DNA from: Methylobacterium sp. R2-1
GTDB taxonomy: Bacteria; Pseudomonadota; Alphaproteobacteria; Rhizobiales; Beijerinckiaceae
Direction: 5' to 3'
Assembly (NCBI RefSeq): GCF_014191355.1
Contig: NZ_JACHWM010000004.1
Coordinates: forward strand, 124,001-188,000
Length of the DNA stretch: 64,000 nt
Below are positions 26,548-36,511 of this stretch, piece by piece (the first letter of the stretch is position 1; each line of letters opens with the position of its first letter). The position numbers and the translations under genes are program-made. The notes under the pieces are model-generated. The model saw only the letters and a list, made by a program, of their open reading frames with translations. It did no database searches and was not told the origin of the DNA.

Positions 26548-28479
26548 ATGGCGCTGATTAAGAGGACGCGGCTCGCGTCGCAGGACGAGCCCAGGGATAC
26601 TGCCTTGGCTGGCCCCAACCCTATGCCGACTATCCCGATTGCGGCTAGCCGCTCGCGCGAGCGTTCCCGCACCCGACGGCAGAAAGCTGCGGAACGGCTC
26701 GCCGCAGCCACCGAGGAACTCGCTGCAGGTGTGACCCAGGCGTCGTCAGCCGCCGAGGAACTGCGCCGGTCGATGGAGCAGATCGCCTCCGGCGCCGAGG
26801 AAGCCGCAGGCGCCGCGCAAGAGTCCCTTGCCGCCATCGCTGGCATCCTCGGCCGCCTGACCGAGGCCCGCGAGCGGGCCGACGCTTCGCGCCAGTCGAC
26901 CACGGCGTTCCAGACGCTACTGGCCGAGACTGGTGTCCAGATCACCTTGTCGGTCGCCGCAGTGCAGGCAAACTCTCAGCGGCAGTCCGCATCGGTCACT
27001 CTAATCGAGGAGCTCGACCGCGCCGCCGCGAGCATCGGCGAGATCACCGGAACGGTCGAGCATGTCTCCGACCAGACCAATCTGCTGGCGTTGAATGCCG
27101 CCATTGAGGCGGCTCGCGCCGGCGAGCACGGACGCGGCTTTGCGGTCGTCGCCGACGAGGTGCGGGCGCTCGCCGAAACCTCCGAGGCAAGTGCGGCCGA
27201 GGTCAGGATGCTGGCCGAGGCGATCCGGACGGAGGTGCGGGGCGTCGGCGAGATCATCCGTGCCGCGGCCCGGACCGCGGCGGCCGATGCCGAGGTCGGC
27301 GGACGCGTGACCGAGAGGTTGGAGCAAGCAAGGTCGGAGCTCGGCAAACTGGCGGAAGGCTCGCAGGCCATCCTCGCCGCCGCAGTCGAGGCCGAGACGG
27401 CCATCCGGGAGGCGCAGCGCGGCGCGGAGCAGATCGCCGCCGCGGCGGAGGAGCAGGCCGCCGCGGCGGGACAGGCCCAGCAGGCTGTGGCGCAGCAGGT
27501 ACAATCCCTCGATCAGTCCCAGATGACGGCGCAGGCGCTCGCTGGCCTCGCCGACGACCTGACGGGCAGCGGCTCGGTCCAGGAGCAGGCCGAAGAGGTC
27601 TCCTCGGCCGCCGAGGAGCTGTCCGCCACGGTCCAAGAGTTGTCCGGGGCGGCGGCCGAGATCCTCGCTGCCATCGACCAAATCAGCCGCGGAACCGGCA
27701 TCCAGAGCGCCGCAGCGCAGCAATCCAGCGCCGCGATGGCCCAGGTCGAGCGTAGCGCCGCGGTTTTCAGTTCGAACTCAACGACTGCCGGAGAGAGCGT
27801 CGCCGGCATCGGAGCGGCCCTCAGGGAGGTGCGCTCGGCTGTCGGCTCCCTTGCCGACGGCGTGGGACGCTCGCTCGGCGAAACCCGCGCCTGCCTCGCC
27901 CGCATCAGCGAGCTGGAAGGCAACAATCGCCGCATCGAGAAGATCGTCGGCTCCATCGCCCTCGTCGCCGTGCAGGTGAACATGCTCGCGGTCAGCGGCG
28001 CCATTGAGGCGGCGCGCGCTGGCGAGGGCGGGCGCGGTTTCGCCGTCGTATCGAACGACATACGCGCGTTGGCCCGCGACTCGGCTGACAATGCCGACCG
28101 CATCCTCGACACCGTGCGCGACATCCAGGACGGCGTCGCCGCAGTCCGCCGGTCGCTGGAGCAGGTCGCCGCCGCGTCCGAGGCCGAGGCGCAGCGCAAT
28201 CAGGGGCTGCTCGCCACCCTTACGTCGGTGGAGAAGGACGTCGGCCGACTGGAGGCCAGTAACGCCGACGTTCTGTCAGGCGCGGAAGCCATCGTCAGCG
28301 CGGCCCGCGAGGCCCTCAAGGGCTCGCAGCAAATCGCCGCCGCGGCGGAGCAGGCCGACCGCTCGTCCAGCGAAGCCGCATCCGCCGCGCGCCAACAGTC
28401 GCGCGGCGCCGAAGACCTCGCAGCGAGCATCGAGGAGATCGCCGCGCTCGCGGACGAGCTGCAGGCCGCGGATGCCTGA
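26548..28479 (+). CDS. Soluble methyl-accepting chemotaxis protein with two signalling tips
   Basis: A 643-residue protein that is almost entirely coiled coil, Ala/Glu-rich, with no membrane helix and no recognisable sensor domain. Two MCP hairpin tips are present: [20 protein letters not shown] with [13 protein letters not shown] (residues about 175-215), and [20 protein letters not shown] with [13 protein letters not shown] (about 485-525). The protein thus looks like two fused signalling domains. The ATG at 26548 is chosen over an upstream start because the residues before it are unlike any MCP. It is the first gene of the chemosensory operon and overlaps the next gene by 8 bases. Input must come from a partner protein or cytoplasmic ligand. 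Confidence 0.88.
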   Translation: MALIKRTRLASQDEPRDTALAGPNPMPTIPIAASRSRERSRTRRQKAAERLAAATEELAAGVTQASSAAEELRRSMEQIASGAEEAAGAAQESLAAIAGILGRLTEARERADASRQSTTAFQTLLAETGVQITLSVAAVQANSQRQSASVTLIEELDRAAASIGEITGTVEHVSDQTNLLALNAAIEAARAGEHGRGFAVVADEVRALAETSEASAAEVRMLAEAIRTEVRGVGEIIRAAARTAAADAEVGGRVTERLEQARSELGKLAEGSQAILAAAVEAETAIREAQRGAEQIAAAAEEQAAAAGQAQQAVAQQVQSLDQSQMTAQALAGLADDLTGSGSVQEQAEEVSSAAEELSATVQELSGAAAEILAAIDQISRGTGIQSAAAQQSSAAMAQVERSAAVFSSNSTTAGESVAGIGAALREVRSAVGSLADGVGRSLGETRACLARISELEGNNRRIEKIVGSIALVAVQVNMLAVSGAIEAARAGEGGRGFAVVSNDIRALARDSADNADRILDTVRDIQDGVAAVRRSLEQVAAASEAEAQRNQGLLATLTSVEKDVGRLEASNADVLSGAEAIVSAAREALKGSQQIAAAAEQADRSSSEAASAARQQSRGAEDLAASIEEIAALADELQAADA

Positions 28480-29947
28480 AGCTGACGGTACGGGCGACAG
28501 GCGCTACCTCGTCCTCACACTGGGTCCGGACGACTTCGCCCTCGACGCGGGCGTCGTCCGCGAACTCATTCGTCCGCCCAGGCTGACGCGCGTGCCCGGC
28601 GCACCGCCTACCTTGGCTGGTCTGGCGAACCTCCGCGGTATGGCCCTGCCCGTGCTCGACCTACGCCGCATCGTGCACCCCGACATAGAGCCAGCGACGG
28701 AGCCGACGCGGGTCGTCGTCGCGGAAGCCGGCGAGCCGGTCGGCCTCATCGTAGACCGCATCGTCGCGTTCTCCGTCGGCACAGAGTCCGTCGAATCGGA
28801 CGGACCCGGAAGATCTCGTCGGCGCTCCGTTGCGAACGGGTCCGGGAGCGCTCGTGTGCTGGATCTGCCGGCTCTCGTCGCTGGGGCGTTTCCGCGCCGG
28901 GCCAAGGCGCCTGCTGCAAGCGTCCGATCCACACGGGTCGAAGCCGTCGACGAGGCGGAGGCGGAACGCGTCGCGCTGGTCTCGTTCACGGCTGCCGGGA
29001 GGTGCTACGCGCTGCCGCTAGAGCGGGTCGCGGAGGTGCTGGTACTCCCGCCGGACGTGGTGCCGGTGCCGCGTGCAGGTAACGCGGCGTTAGGCGTCGC
29101 CGCGTTGCGCGGTGGGGTATTGCCGCTCCTGAGCCTGCCGACCCTGCTCGGTCTCGCCGCGCCCCCAGCGGGCCGGGACGCGCGCGTCGTGGTCGCGCGC
29201 CTCGGGGGAGCGGAGACCGGCCTTGTCGTCGATGCCTTGGGGCCGATCCTGCGGCTCGCACCGGATGCCGTCGATCCGGTGCCGTCATCGTTGAGCCGCG
29301 GCGGCATGACCGCCGTCGATGCGATTTGCCGTGTCGACGAAGCCGGTGCACTTGTCTCCGTGCTGTCCGCCGACCGCTTGCTCGAAGGAACCACCGTGAC
29401 CGCTTCGTCCGCACGTTCCCACGGCACCAAATCCGCGAACGGTCAGACGGCAGGTGCAACGGAACAGGTCGTGGTCTTCGAAATCGCGGGCGAGAGCTAC
29501 GGCGTGCCGGTCGGTGCGGTTCGGGAGGTGCTGCGCGTCCCGGGGATCATGACGCGGCTGCCCCGTTCGCCGGACCTGGTCGTCGGCGCCATCGACGTGC
29601 GAGGCACCGTGCTGGCCGTCGTCGACCAGCGCCGCCGGTTCGGCTTGCCGCCGGGTGAGGCCAACGCGCGGCAGCGCATCGTCGTGCTTGAAGCCGGCGG
29701 CGGCACAGCGGGCCTGCTCGTCGACGGAGTCTCGCGCATGTTGCGCCTCGATGCCGATACCATCCGACCGGCGCCCGACTTCTCCGGCGACGCCGTGAAC
29801 GGGGTCGACAGGGTCGCGACCCTGGATGACGACAGCCTCCTGCCGGTCGTGGACGCGTCGGCCCTGCTCGCCGGCACGGAGCGGAGCGTGCGCGCGGCCA
29901 TGAAACGGGCGGCCGGGCGAACGACCAAGGCGGATCCCACAGGATGA
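28472..29947 (+). CDS. Triple-domain CheW-like coupling protein
   Basis: A 491-residue scaffold made of three CheW domains: about residues 8-150 ([36 protein letters not shown]), 165-315 ([32 protein letters not shown]) and 335-475 ([37 protein letters not shown]). CheW links receptors to CheA; three in tandem suggests a larger or more rigid array. The ATG lies inside the end of the MCP gene and the stop overlaps the CheB start (ATGA), indicating translational coupling. The linker at residues 120-165 is polar and may be flexible. Confidence 0.88.
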   Translation: MPEADGTGDRRYLVLTLGPDDFALDAGVVRELIRPPRLTRVPGAPPTLAGLANLRGMALPVLDLRRIVHPDIEPATEPTRVVVAEAGEPVGLIVDRIVAFSVGTESVESDGPGRSRRRSVANGSGSARVLDLPALVAGAFPRRAKAPAASVRSTRVEAVDEAEAERVALVSFTAAGRCYALPLERVAEVLVLPPDVVPVPRAGNAALGVAALRGGVLPLLSLPTLLGLAAPPAGRDARVVVARLGGAETGLVVDALGPILRLAPDAVDPVPSSLSRGGMTAVDAICRVDEAGALVSVLSADRLLEGTTVTASSARSHGTKSANGQTAGATEQVVVFEIAGESYGVPVGAVREVLRVPGIMTRLPRSPDLVVGAIDVRGTVLAVVDQRRRFGLPPGEANARQRIVVLEAGGGTAGLLVDGVSRMLRLDADTIRPAPDFSGDAVNGVDRVATLDDDSLLPVVDASALLAGTERSVRAAMKRAAGRTTKADPTG

Positions 29948-31050
29948 TCCGCCTTTTGGTCGTCGATGACTCCGCGTTGATGCGCAAGCTCCTCGGCGGC
30001 GTGTTCGTGCAGGAACGGGATTTCGAGGTCGCCTTCGCCCGCGACGGCGAAGAGGCGTTGGCCGAGCACGCCCGCTTTCGCCCGGACGTGATCACACTCG
30101 ACGTCAACATGCCGGGCCTCGACGGCCTCGCCTGCCTCGATCGCATCATGCTGGTCCGGCCCACCCCGGTGGTGATGGTGTCGTCCCTGACCGCGGACGG
30201 TGCCGAGGTCACCCTCGACGCGATGGAGCGTGGAGCCGTGGACTTCGTCGCCAAGCCCGGCGGGGCGGTCTCGTTGGAGATGGACCGCCTCGGTCCGCTG
30301 ATCGTGCAGAAGGTGCGTGCTGCTGCTCGTGCCCGCTTACGACCGACCCTGCGCCTCGCCGAGCGAATCCGTGCCGGGACCGTGGGTGCGGCCGGCAACT
30401 CGTCTCGGCGGCCGCTGATACCGGCGCATCCGGCCTCACCCAAACTGCTATCTGCTCATCCGCCCACGTCGGGGCCGGCCGAAGGCATCGTGCTTGTTGG
30501 GACCTCGACAGGAGGGCCGCCAGCGCTCGACGCCCTGCTGTCGCGGTTGCCTTCCGATTTCCCTTGGCCCGTCGTGGTCGCTCAGCACATGCCCGGTAGC
30601 TTCACCGGTCCTCTCGCGCGTCGCCTCGACGGCCTGTGCGCCCTGAGGGTGCAAGAAGCCTCACGACCGATGCAGCTGGCTCCCGGCAACGTCTACGTCG
30701 GCAAGGGCGACGCGGACGTGACGCTCGCGCGCCGCCCCTCCGGGCTGGTCGTGCAGCCGGTGCCCGCCCACGCTGACTATCCCTGGCACCCAAGCGTCGA
30801 CCGCCTCGTCGCCAGTGCCCTCGACCTGGTCGAACCCGTGCGCCTCGTCGGGGTTCTGATGACGGGCATGGGCCGTGACGGCGCGGCGACGATGGCCGGG
30901 ATGCGGGCGCGGGGGGGCCGAACGATCGCCGAGAGCGAGGAGACGGCGGTGGTTTGGGGCATGCCGGGCGAACTCGTCAGGGCCGGCGGCGCCACCGTCG
31001 TCGCTCCGCTCGAAGGCATCGCCGACGCGCTCCTCGAAATGGTGCACTGA
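29944..31050 (+). CDS. cheB: Chemotaxis response regulator protein-glutamate methylesterase CheB
   Basis: A 368-residue two-domain enzyme. The receiver domain (1-125) has DD at 8-9, phospho-acceptor Asp53 in TLDVNMPGLDG, and the switch Ser/Lys (MVSSLT, VAKPGG). The methylesterase domain (about 175-365) shows the Ser nucleophile in GTSTGGPPAL, the His in AQHMPGSFT and the Asp in MTGMGRDGA. It removes methyl groups from (or deamidates) receptor glutamates once phosphorylated by CheA. It overlaps CheW by 4 bases and the HEAT protein by 1 base. Confidence 0.95.
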   Translation: MIRLLVVDDSALMRKLLGGVFVQERDFEVAFARDGEEALAEHARFRPDVITLDVNMPGLDGLACLDRIMLVRPTPVVMVSSLTADGAEVTLDAMERGAVDFVAKPGGAVSLEMDRLGPLIVQKVRAAARARLRPTLRLAERIRAGTVGAAGNSSRRPLIPAHPASPKLLSAHPPTSGPAEGIVLVGTSTGGPPALDALLSRLPSDFPWPVVVAQHMPGSFTGPLARRLDGLCALRVQEASRPMQLAPGNVYVGKGDADVTLARRPSGLVVQPVPAHADYPWHPSVDRLVASALDLVEPVRLVGVLMTGMGRDGAATMAGMRARGGRTIAESEETAVVWGMPGELVRAGGATVVAPLEGIADALLEMVH

Positions 31051-31598
31051 TGCCACTCGTCCGCCGCGATCCACCTCACCGGGCAGAAGACGCGTCCGTC
31101 TCCGAACCTGATTGTCCTGAAGCCTCGCACGACCTCGGCCTCGCCCTCGAAGGAGAGAAGGATCTTCGCCGCCGCGAGGCACTTCTCGCCAAGCTACTGG
31201 CCCTCTCTGACGCTTCCGCCGCCGCCGAGCTGGCCCGGCATCTGCGCTCGGAGGAGGCAGGGCTGCGCAACGCCTGTATGGAAACGCTCCAGGCGATGCC
31301 TGCCGCGGCAGCCTCGGTGCTACCGGGCCTGCTGTGCGACCAGGACCCGGACGTGCGGCTGCTCGCGACCGAGATCGTGCGGGCACAGCCGACCGAGACA
31401 GCGAACAGGTTGCTGGCGGCCCTGCTCGACGTCGAGACCCACCCGAACGTCTGCGGCGCCGCGGTGGAAGTGCTGGCAGAGGTCGGGACGGCGGACGCGA
31501 TACCGGCGCTGCGAGCGGTCCGGACCCGGTTCGCCTCGGAGGCGTTCCTGCCCCTGGCCATCGATACTGTCCTTACGCGCCTCGCTCCGGGGCGCTGA
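31050..31598 (+). CDS. HEAT-repeat protein in the chemosensory operon
   Basis: A 182-residue protein with helical repeats of the HEAT/PBS-lyase kind in residues about 60-175 (LRNACMETLQAMPAAAASVL, PDVRLLATEIVRAQP, NVCGAAVEVLAEVGTADAIP). HEAT proteins make binding surfaces, and here it lies between cheB and cheR, sharing one base with cheB. A role as an adaptor for the methylation enzymes or the signalling array is inferred. No catalytic residue is visible. Its presence is characteristic of some alphaproteobacterial non-flagellar Che clusters. Confidence 0.75.
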   Translation: MPLVRRDPPHRAEDASVSEPDCPEASHDLGLALEGEKDLRRREALLAKLLALSDASAAAELARHLRSEEAGLRNACMETLQAMPAAAASVLPGLLCDQDPDVRLLATEIVRAQPTETANRLLAALLDVETHPNVCGAAVEVLAEVGTADAIPALRAVRTRFASEAFLPLAIDTVLTRLAPGR

Positions 31599-31602
31599 CC
31601 GC

Positions 31603-32466
31603 GTGTCCGAACCCCCGTCGCCGGTCTCCGACGCCGACTTCGCGCGCTTCTGCGAATTCCTGTACCGCCGTACCGGCATGCTGTTCACGCCGGCCAAGCG
31701 CTACTTCGTCGACCGGCGCCTGTCCGAGCGCATGAAGGCCACGGCATCCCGCTCGTTCGCGGTCTATCTCGCCCGCCTGCGCTCCGACACGGACGGCGAG
31801 GTCGAGAAGCTCATCAACGCCTTCACCATCAACGAGACCTACTTCTATCGCGAGGACCACCAGCTCCGCTGCCTGACGGCCTCGCTGTTGCCGGAGCTCG
31901 TCGGCCCCAAACCGCCAGGGTCGACCCTGCGGATCTGGTCGGTGCCGTGCTCGACCGGCGAGGAGCCTTACTCGGTGGCGATGTGGCTCTTGGAGAACTG
32001 GCCGGAGGTCGACCGCTACGACATCGAGATCGTCGGCTCTGACATCGATACCAGGGCCCTCGCCGCCGCCGAGGAGGGCCTGTACGGGGAACGAGCGCTG
32101 ATGCGCCTCAGCACGGACCTCGTTGGGCGCTACTTTGTCCGCGAGGAGACGCGCCTCGGTCCGGCGTGGCGCATTCTCGCGGACTTGCGCAGCTCGGTTC
32201 GCTTCACACCCTGCAACCTGACCGATGCGGCGGGCATGGCGGCGCATGGCCGCTTCGACATCGTGTTCTGCCGCAACGTACTGATCTACTTCGATGACGC
32301 GTCCCGGCGGCTCGCAGCAGACAACATCTACGATGTCCTCGTACCGGGCGGCGTCGTCTGTCTGGGCCACACGGAGAGCATGAGCCGGATTTCCTCGTTG
32401 TTCAGGGTCTGCCGCTACGACGACGCCATCGTCTACCGGCGGCCGCGCGAGGGCGAGCATGTCTGA
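31603..32466 (+). CDS. cheR: Chemotaxis protein methyltransferase CheR
   Basis: A 287-residue SAM-dependent enzyme that methylates receptor glutamates. The N-terminal helical domain (1-75) includes FCEFLYRRTGMLF. The catalytic part has the SAM-binding region IWSVPCSTGEEPYSVAM, the GSDIDTRAL strand and the FDIVFCRNVLIYFD motif, and ends with LGHTES. GTG start, four bases after the HEAT stop, and an 8-base overlap with the following CheY gene. The arrangement cheB-HEAT-cheR-cheY-cheA marks one transcription unit. Confidence 0.95.
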   Translation: MSEPPSPVSDADFARFCEFLYRRTGMLFTPAKRYFVDRRLSERMKATASRSFAVYLARLRSDTDGEVEKLINAFTINETYFYREDHQLRCLTASLLPELVGPKPPGSTLRIWSVPCSTGEEPYSVAMWLLENWPEVDRYDIEIVGSDIDTRALAAAEEGLYGERALMRLSTDLVGRYFVREETRLGPAWRILADLRSSVRFTPCNLTDAAGMAAHGRFDIVFCRNVLIYFDDASRRLAADNIYDVLVPGGVVCLGHTESMSRISSLFRVCRYDDAIVYRRPREGEHV

Positions 32467-32863
32467 GACCGCATCCGAGCCCATCGACGCGCTGCGGGTC
32501 CTCGTCATCGACGACGCGAGCCTGGTGCGGATGTACTATCGCGGCGCCCTGGAACGGGCGGGTTTCATCGTGGACGAGGCGCTCAACGGCATCGAGGGGC
32601 TGGAGCGGGTACTGACGACGACCTACGACCTTCTCGTCGTGGACGTGAACATGCCGAAGATGGACGGCTTCAGCTTCCTGCGCACCCTGCGGGGCCGCGA
32701 GCCTGCGGTCCGCTCGATACCTGCCCTGATGACCAGCACCGAAGCCGGTGACGGCGACCGGGAAACCGCGCGGGCCGCGGGCGCGAACTTTTACCTAGTA
32801 AAGCCTCTTCCCGAGGACGTGCTGGTCGTGCATGCCCGGGCGCTGGCGGGACGGCGTCCGTGA
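32459..32863 (+). CDS. CheY-like single-domain response regulator
   Basis: A 134-residue receiver domain. The acidic pair is in LVIDDAS, the phospho-acceptor Asp62 in VVDVNMPKMDG, the switch Thr in LMTSTEAG and the Lys in YLVKPL. No output domain is present, so it probably acts by protein binding, as a motor-like effector or phosphate sink of the system. It overlaps cheR by 8 bases and the cheA start by 4. Confidence 0.9.
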   Translation: MSETASEPIDALRVLVIDDASLVRMYYRGALERAGFIVDEALNGIEGLERVLTTTYDLLVVDVNMPKMDGFSFLRTLRGREPAVRSIPALMTSTEAGDGDRETARAAGANFYLVKPLPEDVLVVHARALAGRRP

Positions 32864-35127
32864 ACGAGCTTCTCGAACAGTTCCTCATCGAGACGCGCGA
32901 ACTCGTCCAATCCGCCACGGAGGATCTGCTCGCCCTGGAGGCGGCCCCGGGCGACGCAGAGGCGGTGAACCGCGTGTTCCGCGCCTTCCACACGCTCAAG
33001 GGCTCTGTTGGGCTGTTCGATTACCCGTCTTGGTTCGCGCTCCTGCACGCCGCGGAGGATGGCCTCTCCGCAGCACGAGCCGGAACCCTCTCGGTCGACG
33101 CAAACTTGATCGACGTCTCCCTTGAGACCCTTGATGCGACCGCACGCTGGGCCGAGGCCATCGAGACGACGAAGCGGCTGCCCGACGCCACCGCCGCCGA
33201 GGCCAACGCCCTCGCAGCACGATACCGTTCCCTCCTGACGAGCGGACCGAAGGCCCAGCTTGCGAACGTAGCGGCACTCCCCGGATGGGCGGCCAACCTC
33301 ATCGATGCCTCGGCCGAATGCGGCGGGATGGCATTGACCGCAGTGCGCTATCGTCCGCGGGAGGATTGCTTCTTCGCCGGGGACGACCCGCTCGGCCTGG
33401 TTCGGAAGGTGCCAGGACTGCTGGCCGTTTTCGTCATACCGGCCGCTCCCTGGCCACCGGGCGCGGAGTTCGACGCCTACGCCTGCAACCTCGACATCAC
33501 CCTGCTGACGGGTGCTCCACGCGAAGAGGTGGAGGCAGTCTTCCGGCTCGTTGGCGACCAAGTCACAGCCGTAGAGGTGCCGCGCGACAGGCCGACCGCC
33601 TCGGCAAGGGCGGCTGTCACGCCCTCCTTGGATGCCGTCGTCGCCGCTATTCTCGCGGAACAGGTTGGGGTCCTGGCCGCCGCGGGCGGTTCCGACGCGG
33701 ATGCAGGCCGCCTGGAAGCCTGCGCGAGGGCGGCAGCGAATGCCCTGCTCTCAGCCGGACACGACGGCGACGCCGAGAGCTGTAAGCGGGCGCTTGAACA
33801 TGGTTCCGATGCTCTCCGAGAAGCAATCGAATCCATCCTTTTCGGCGGCCCGACCAAGCCTTCCCTGCCGGAGGCGGGAGAGCCGCCAGTTCCATCGGAG
33901 CCGTTCGGAGCGGACGTGACCCGCACGCTGCGGGTTGATGCCACCCGGGTCGACGCCCTGCTCGCCCTCGCCGGCGAGCTTGTCGTCGCGCGCAACGCCC
34001 TCGGACATCTTGCCACCAGGGCCGAGGCTGGCGAAAGCGCGGCCACTCTGGCCCGCGCGATCCGCGACGCCGACGCAAACCTCGGCCGTCTGTCGGCCAC
34101 TTTGCACCGGAATGTCGTGTCTCTCCGGCTCACGCGTCTCTCGAAGGTGTTTCGTCGCTTCGTGCGCCCCGTTCGCGAGGCTGCGCGCACCCTCGGCAAG
34201 GACGTCGTTCTCGACTTCGATGGCGAGGATACGGAGGCCGACAGAAGCATAGTTGAGAACCTGTTCGAGCCTCTCCTGCACGTCGTGCGAAATGCCCTCG
34301 ACCACGGGCTGGAAGACGAGGAGACGCGGCGGCAATGCGGCAAGCCTCAAGCGGGGCACATCCGCATCGAGGCCGGCCAGGACGGAGACAGCATCGTCGT
34401 GACGGTCTCCGACGACGGGCGCGGCATCGACCCGGCCTTCATCCGCCGACGGGCGGTCGAACGCGGCCTCCGCTCGACCGAGGCTGCCGCGGCCATGGAC
34501 GACGACGCCGTCACCGACCTGATCTTTGCGCCGGGCTTCTCGACGGCGGAGGCGGTCGGCGCCCTTTCCGGCAGGGGCGTCGGCATGGACGCGGTTCGTG
34601 CCGCGGCCGAGCGCCTGGGCGGCCGCGTCTCGGTCGAGAGCCGGATCGGTCTCGGCACCGTGGTGCGCCTGAACCTGCCTCGGACCGTCTCGCTCATTCG
34701 CGTCATGGTGGTCGGGGCGGGTGGGGAATCTTACGGCGTCGCGATGGATGCCATCGTCGAAGTCGTACGCAAGCCCCGGACAAGCATCCATGCCGTCGTC
34801 GGCGGAAACGCGGCGGTGCTGCGTCGCCGAACGGTTCCGGTCGTCAGGCTCGCTGACCTCCTCGGCCACGGGGACAGCTTCACCGCGGCCCAGGACGCAT
34901 TGCTCCTGATCGTCCAGGCGGCTGGGGAAACCGTCGCGCTGGAGGTCGACCGCTTCGAAGAACGCATCGACGCGGTTGTCCGGCCGCCTTCCGGCCTCGT
35001 GGGGTTCATGCCGGGGGTGGCAGGAACGACGCCGCTCGGTGACGGCCGCGTGCTGCTCGTGCTCGATCCTGCGACTATGCTTGCGAGCGCGCCGACCGTC
35101 GACGAGCAGCCCGGGGAGGGACGATGA
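32860..35127 (+). CDS. cheA: Chemotaxis histidine kinase CheA
   Basis: A 755-residue kinase. An N-terminal HPt domain carries the phosphorylated His44 (RAFHTLKGS). Residues about 130-340 are poorly conserved; a second HPt-like block may exist around 250-330 but lacks a clear HTLKG. Next come the dimerisation helices (DALLALAGELVVARNAL), the HATPase_c domain with N-box HVVRNALDHG, G1 DDGRGID and G2 GRGVGMD, and the C-terminal CheW-like P5 domain (VSLIRVMVVGAGGESYGVA). It couples receptor state to phosphorylation of CheY and CheB. GTG start overlapping the CheY stop. No receiver domain is fused. Confidence 0.94.
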   Translation: MNELLEQFLIETRELVQSATEDLLALEAAPGDAEAVNRVFRAFHTLKGSVGLFDYPSWFALLHAAEDGLSAARAGTLSVDANLIDVSLETLDATARWAEAIETTKRLPDATAAEANALAARYRSLLTSGPKAQLANVAALPGWAANLIDASAECGGMALTAVRYRPREDCFFAGDDPLGLVRKVPGLLAVFVIPAAPWPPGAEFDAYACNLDITLLTGAPREEVEAVFRLVGDQVTAVEVPRDRPTASARAAVTPSLDAVVAAILAEQVGVLAAAGGSDADAGRLEACARAAANALLSAGHDGDAESCKRALEHGSDALREAIESILFGGPTKPSLPEAGEPPVPSEPFGADVTRTLRVDATRVDALLALAGELVVARNALGHLATRAEAGESAATLARAIRDADANLGRLSATLHRNVVSLRLTRLSKVFRRFVRPVREAARTLGKDVVLDFDGEDTEADRSIVENLFEPLLHVVRNALDHGLEDEETRRQCGKPQAGHIRIEAGQDGDSIVVTVSDDGRGIDPAFIRRRAVERGLRSTEAAAAMDDDAVTDLIFAPGFSTAEAVGALSGRGVGMDAVRAAAERLGGRVSVESRIGLGTVVRLNLPRTVSLIRVMVVGAGGESYGVAMDAIVEVVRKPRTSIHAVVGGNAAVLRRRTVPVVRLADLLGHGDSFTAAQDALLLIVQAAGETVALEVDRFEERIDAVVRPPSGLVGFMPGVAGTTPLGDGRVLLVLDPATMLASAPTVDEQPGEGR

Positions 35128-35378
35128 TGGCCGTCTTTCACCGAAGCGATGCGGAGCCAGGAGCGCCCATACGCCTGGAAGGGGTCTGTCCGGTAGAGGA
35201 CGCCGAGACCCTCGCTTCGCTCATCCTCGAAAATCCGAACACGCCGGTGGACTGGACTTCTTGCACGCGCATGCACACCGCAGTGTACCAGGTACTGCTG
35301 CGGCTGCAGCCTACGGTCTTGGGTCCGTGCGGCGACCCGTTCGTTGACGCTTGGCTAATCCCGCTCGGGCGAAGATAA
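35124..35378 (+). CDS. Small STAS-like protein at the end of cheA
   Basis: An 84-residue protein that starts within the cheA stop codon (ATGATG overlap). The pattern RLEGVCPVEDAETLASLI, then VDWTSCTRMHTAVYQVLL, resembles small STAS/anti-sigma-antagonist folds, with a Cys or Thr where the phosphorylated Ser of true SpoIIAA proteins would be. Small proteins of this kind accompany cheA in some alphaproteobacterial clusters as far as I recall. Role unknown; binding to a kinase or to the HEAT protein is a guess. Confidence 0.65.
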   Translation: MMAVFHRSDAEPGAPIRLEGVCPVEDAETLASLILENPNTPVDWTSCTRMHTAVYQVLLRLQPTVLGPCGDPFVDAWLIPLGRR

Positions 35379-35489
35379 TGCAATCTGCTGCGCTGAAGGC
35401 TATGCCCTGCAGCGGCACCGTCGCATAAAGGCCGTCATCGTCTCGCATCCGGCCTATCGCGCGCAGCAATCAAACCAACATCGCCCTTC

Positions 35490-35873
35490 ATGACGACTAC
35501 CGCCCTCATCGTCGACGATAGCAAGCTCGCGCGCCTCGTCGCCGCCAAGCTCCTGCGCCAGCTCAAGCCGGGATGGGAGGTCGCCGAGGCGGCTAATGCC
35601 GACGCTGCGATGGCCTTGATCGGCGAGCGTCAGGTCGATGTGGCACTCATCGACTTCAACATGCCCGGCAAGGACGGCCTCGAACTGGCTGCCGACCTTC
35701 GAGCCGCTAGGCCCAGCATGCCTATCGCCGTTGTCTCGGCAAACATCCAGGACGAGATCATCGCGCGCGCCCGCAGCGTTGACGCCACCTTCCTGCCGAA
35801 GCCGCTGACCGAGGAGGGACTTGCTGGGTTCCTGTCAGGTGCCGCGCTCCGGCTGCGCAGGGCGGCGTCGTGA
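35490..35873 (+). CDS. Single-domain response regulator
   Basis: A 127-residue receiver. Acidic pair DD at 9-10 (LIVDDSK), phospho-acceptor Asp55 in LIDFNMPGKDG, Ser in VVSANIQ and Lys in FLPKPL. A 111-base gap separates it from the previous gene, so it may begin a second transcript. Its stop overlaps the GTG of the following CheC-like gene, suggesting that the two products act on each other. It probably receives phosphate from CheA or from the LOV kinase. Confidence 0.88.
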   Translation: MTTTALIVDDSKLARLVAAKLLRQLKPGWEVAEAANADAAMALIGERQVDVALIDFNMPGKDGLELAADLRAARPSMPIAVVSANIQDEIIARARSVDATFLPKPLTEEGLAGFLSGAALRLRRAAS

Positions 35874-36511
35874 CGGGGGACGCCGTCGACCTCACAGAAC
35901 TTCGGCGCGACGCTTTCACCGAGCTCGTCAACATCGGTGTCAGCAAAGCCGCAGCAAGCCTGCGCAAGATGATCGGCGTCCAGGTCCTCCTTTCGGTGCC
36001 GGCGGTAGAGATCGTGTCCCAGTCCCAAGCCGCTCGCATGATCGGCGAGCGCGAGGCGTCCCAGCTCGTGGTCGTCCAGCAGGACTTCACCGGCGCCTTC
36101 TCCGGGCGCGCCCTCCTGATCTTTCCGCAAGAGAACGGGCGCGAGCTGGTCCGGGCGGTTGCGGGAGAGGAGCTGTCCGCCGAGGAGGTTGCCGAGCTTG
36201 AGGACGAGGCGCTCACGGAAACGGGCAATGTCATCCTGAACGGCTGCCTCGCCACGATGGCGAACTTGCTTCAGCGCACGCTCAGCATGTCCTTGCCTGA
36301 GGTCATCAGGGGAGACGGTCCCCGGATCTTCCAGGCCGTTGGCGATGGTGGAGCGGACGCCCTGGTCTTGTTCCTCTACATCAACTTCTCTGTGCGCGAG
36401 CGTGATATCCGCGGCTACATCGCCATGTTGATGGACCTGCCGTCCTTGGAGAGCCTGAAGGTGCTCATCGACGCTTTCATCGAGCGCGCGATCGGCGAAA
36501 CGGAGTCGTGA
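35870..36511 (+). CDS. CheC-like phosphatase
   Basis: A 213-residue protein of the CheC/CheX/FliY class. Two active-site-like motifs are present: DAFTELVNIGVSKAAASL near the N-terminus and LTETGNVILNGCLATMANLL in the middle, each with the Glu and Asn that attack the phosphoryl group of CheY in this family. It would dephosphorylate the receiver protein encoded just upstream. GTG start overlapping by four bases; the following kinase gene again overlaps by four. No flagellar genes are nearby. Confidence 0.85.
   Translation: MTGDAVDLTELRRDAFTELVNIGVSKAAASLRKMIGVQVLLSVPAVEIVSQSQAARMIGEREASQLVVVQQDFTGAFSGRALLIFPQENGRELVRAVAGEELSAEEVAELEDEALTETGNVILNGCLATMANLLQRTLSMSLPEVIRGDGPRIFQAVGDGGADALVLFLYINFSVRERDIRGYIAMLMDLPSLESLKVLIDAFIERAIGETES

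Noticed and set aside
35490..36511. Flagellar motor-switch FliM/FliY pair
   Set aside because: The second protein lacks the SpoA domain; it fits CheC, and no flagellar genes surround it.
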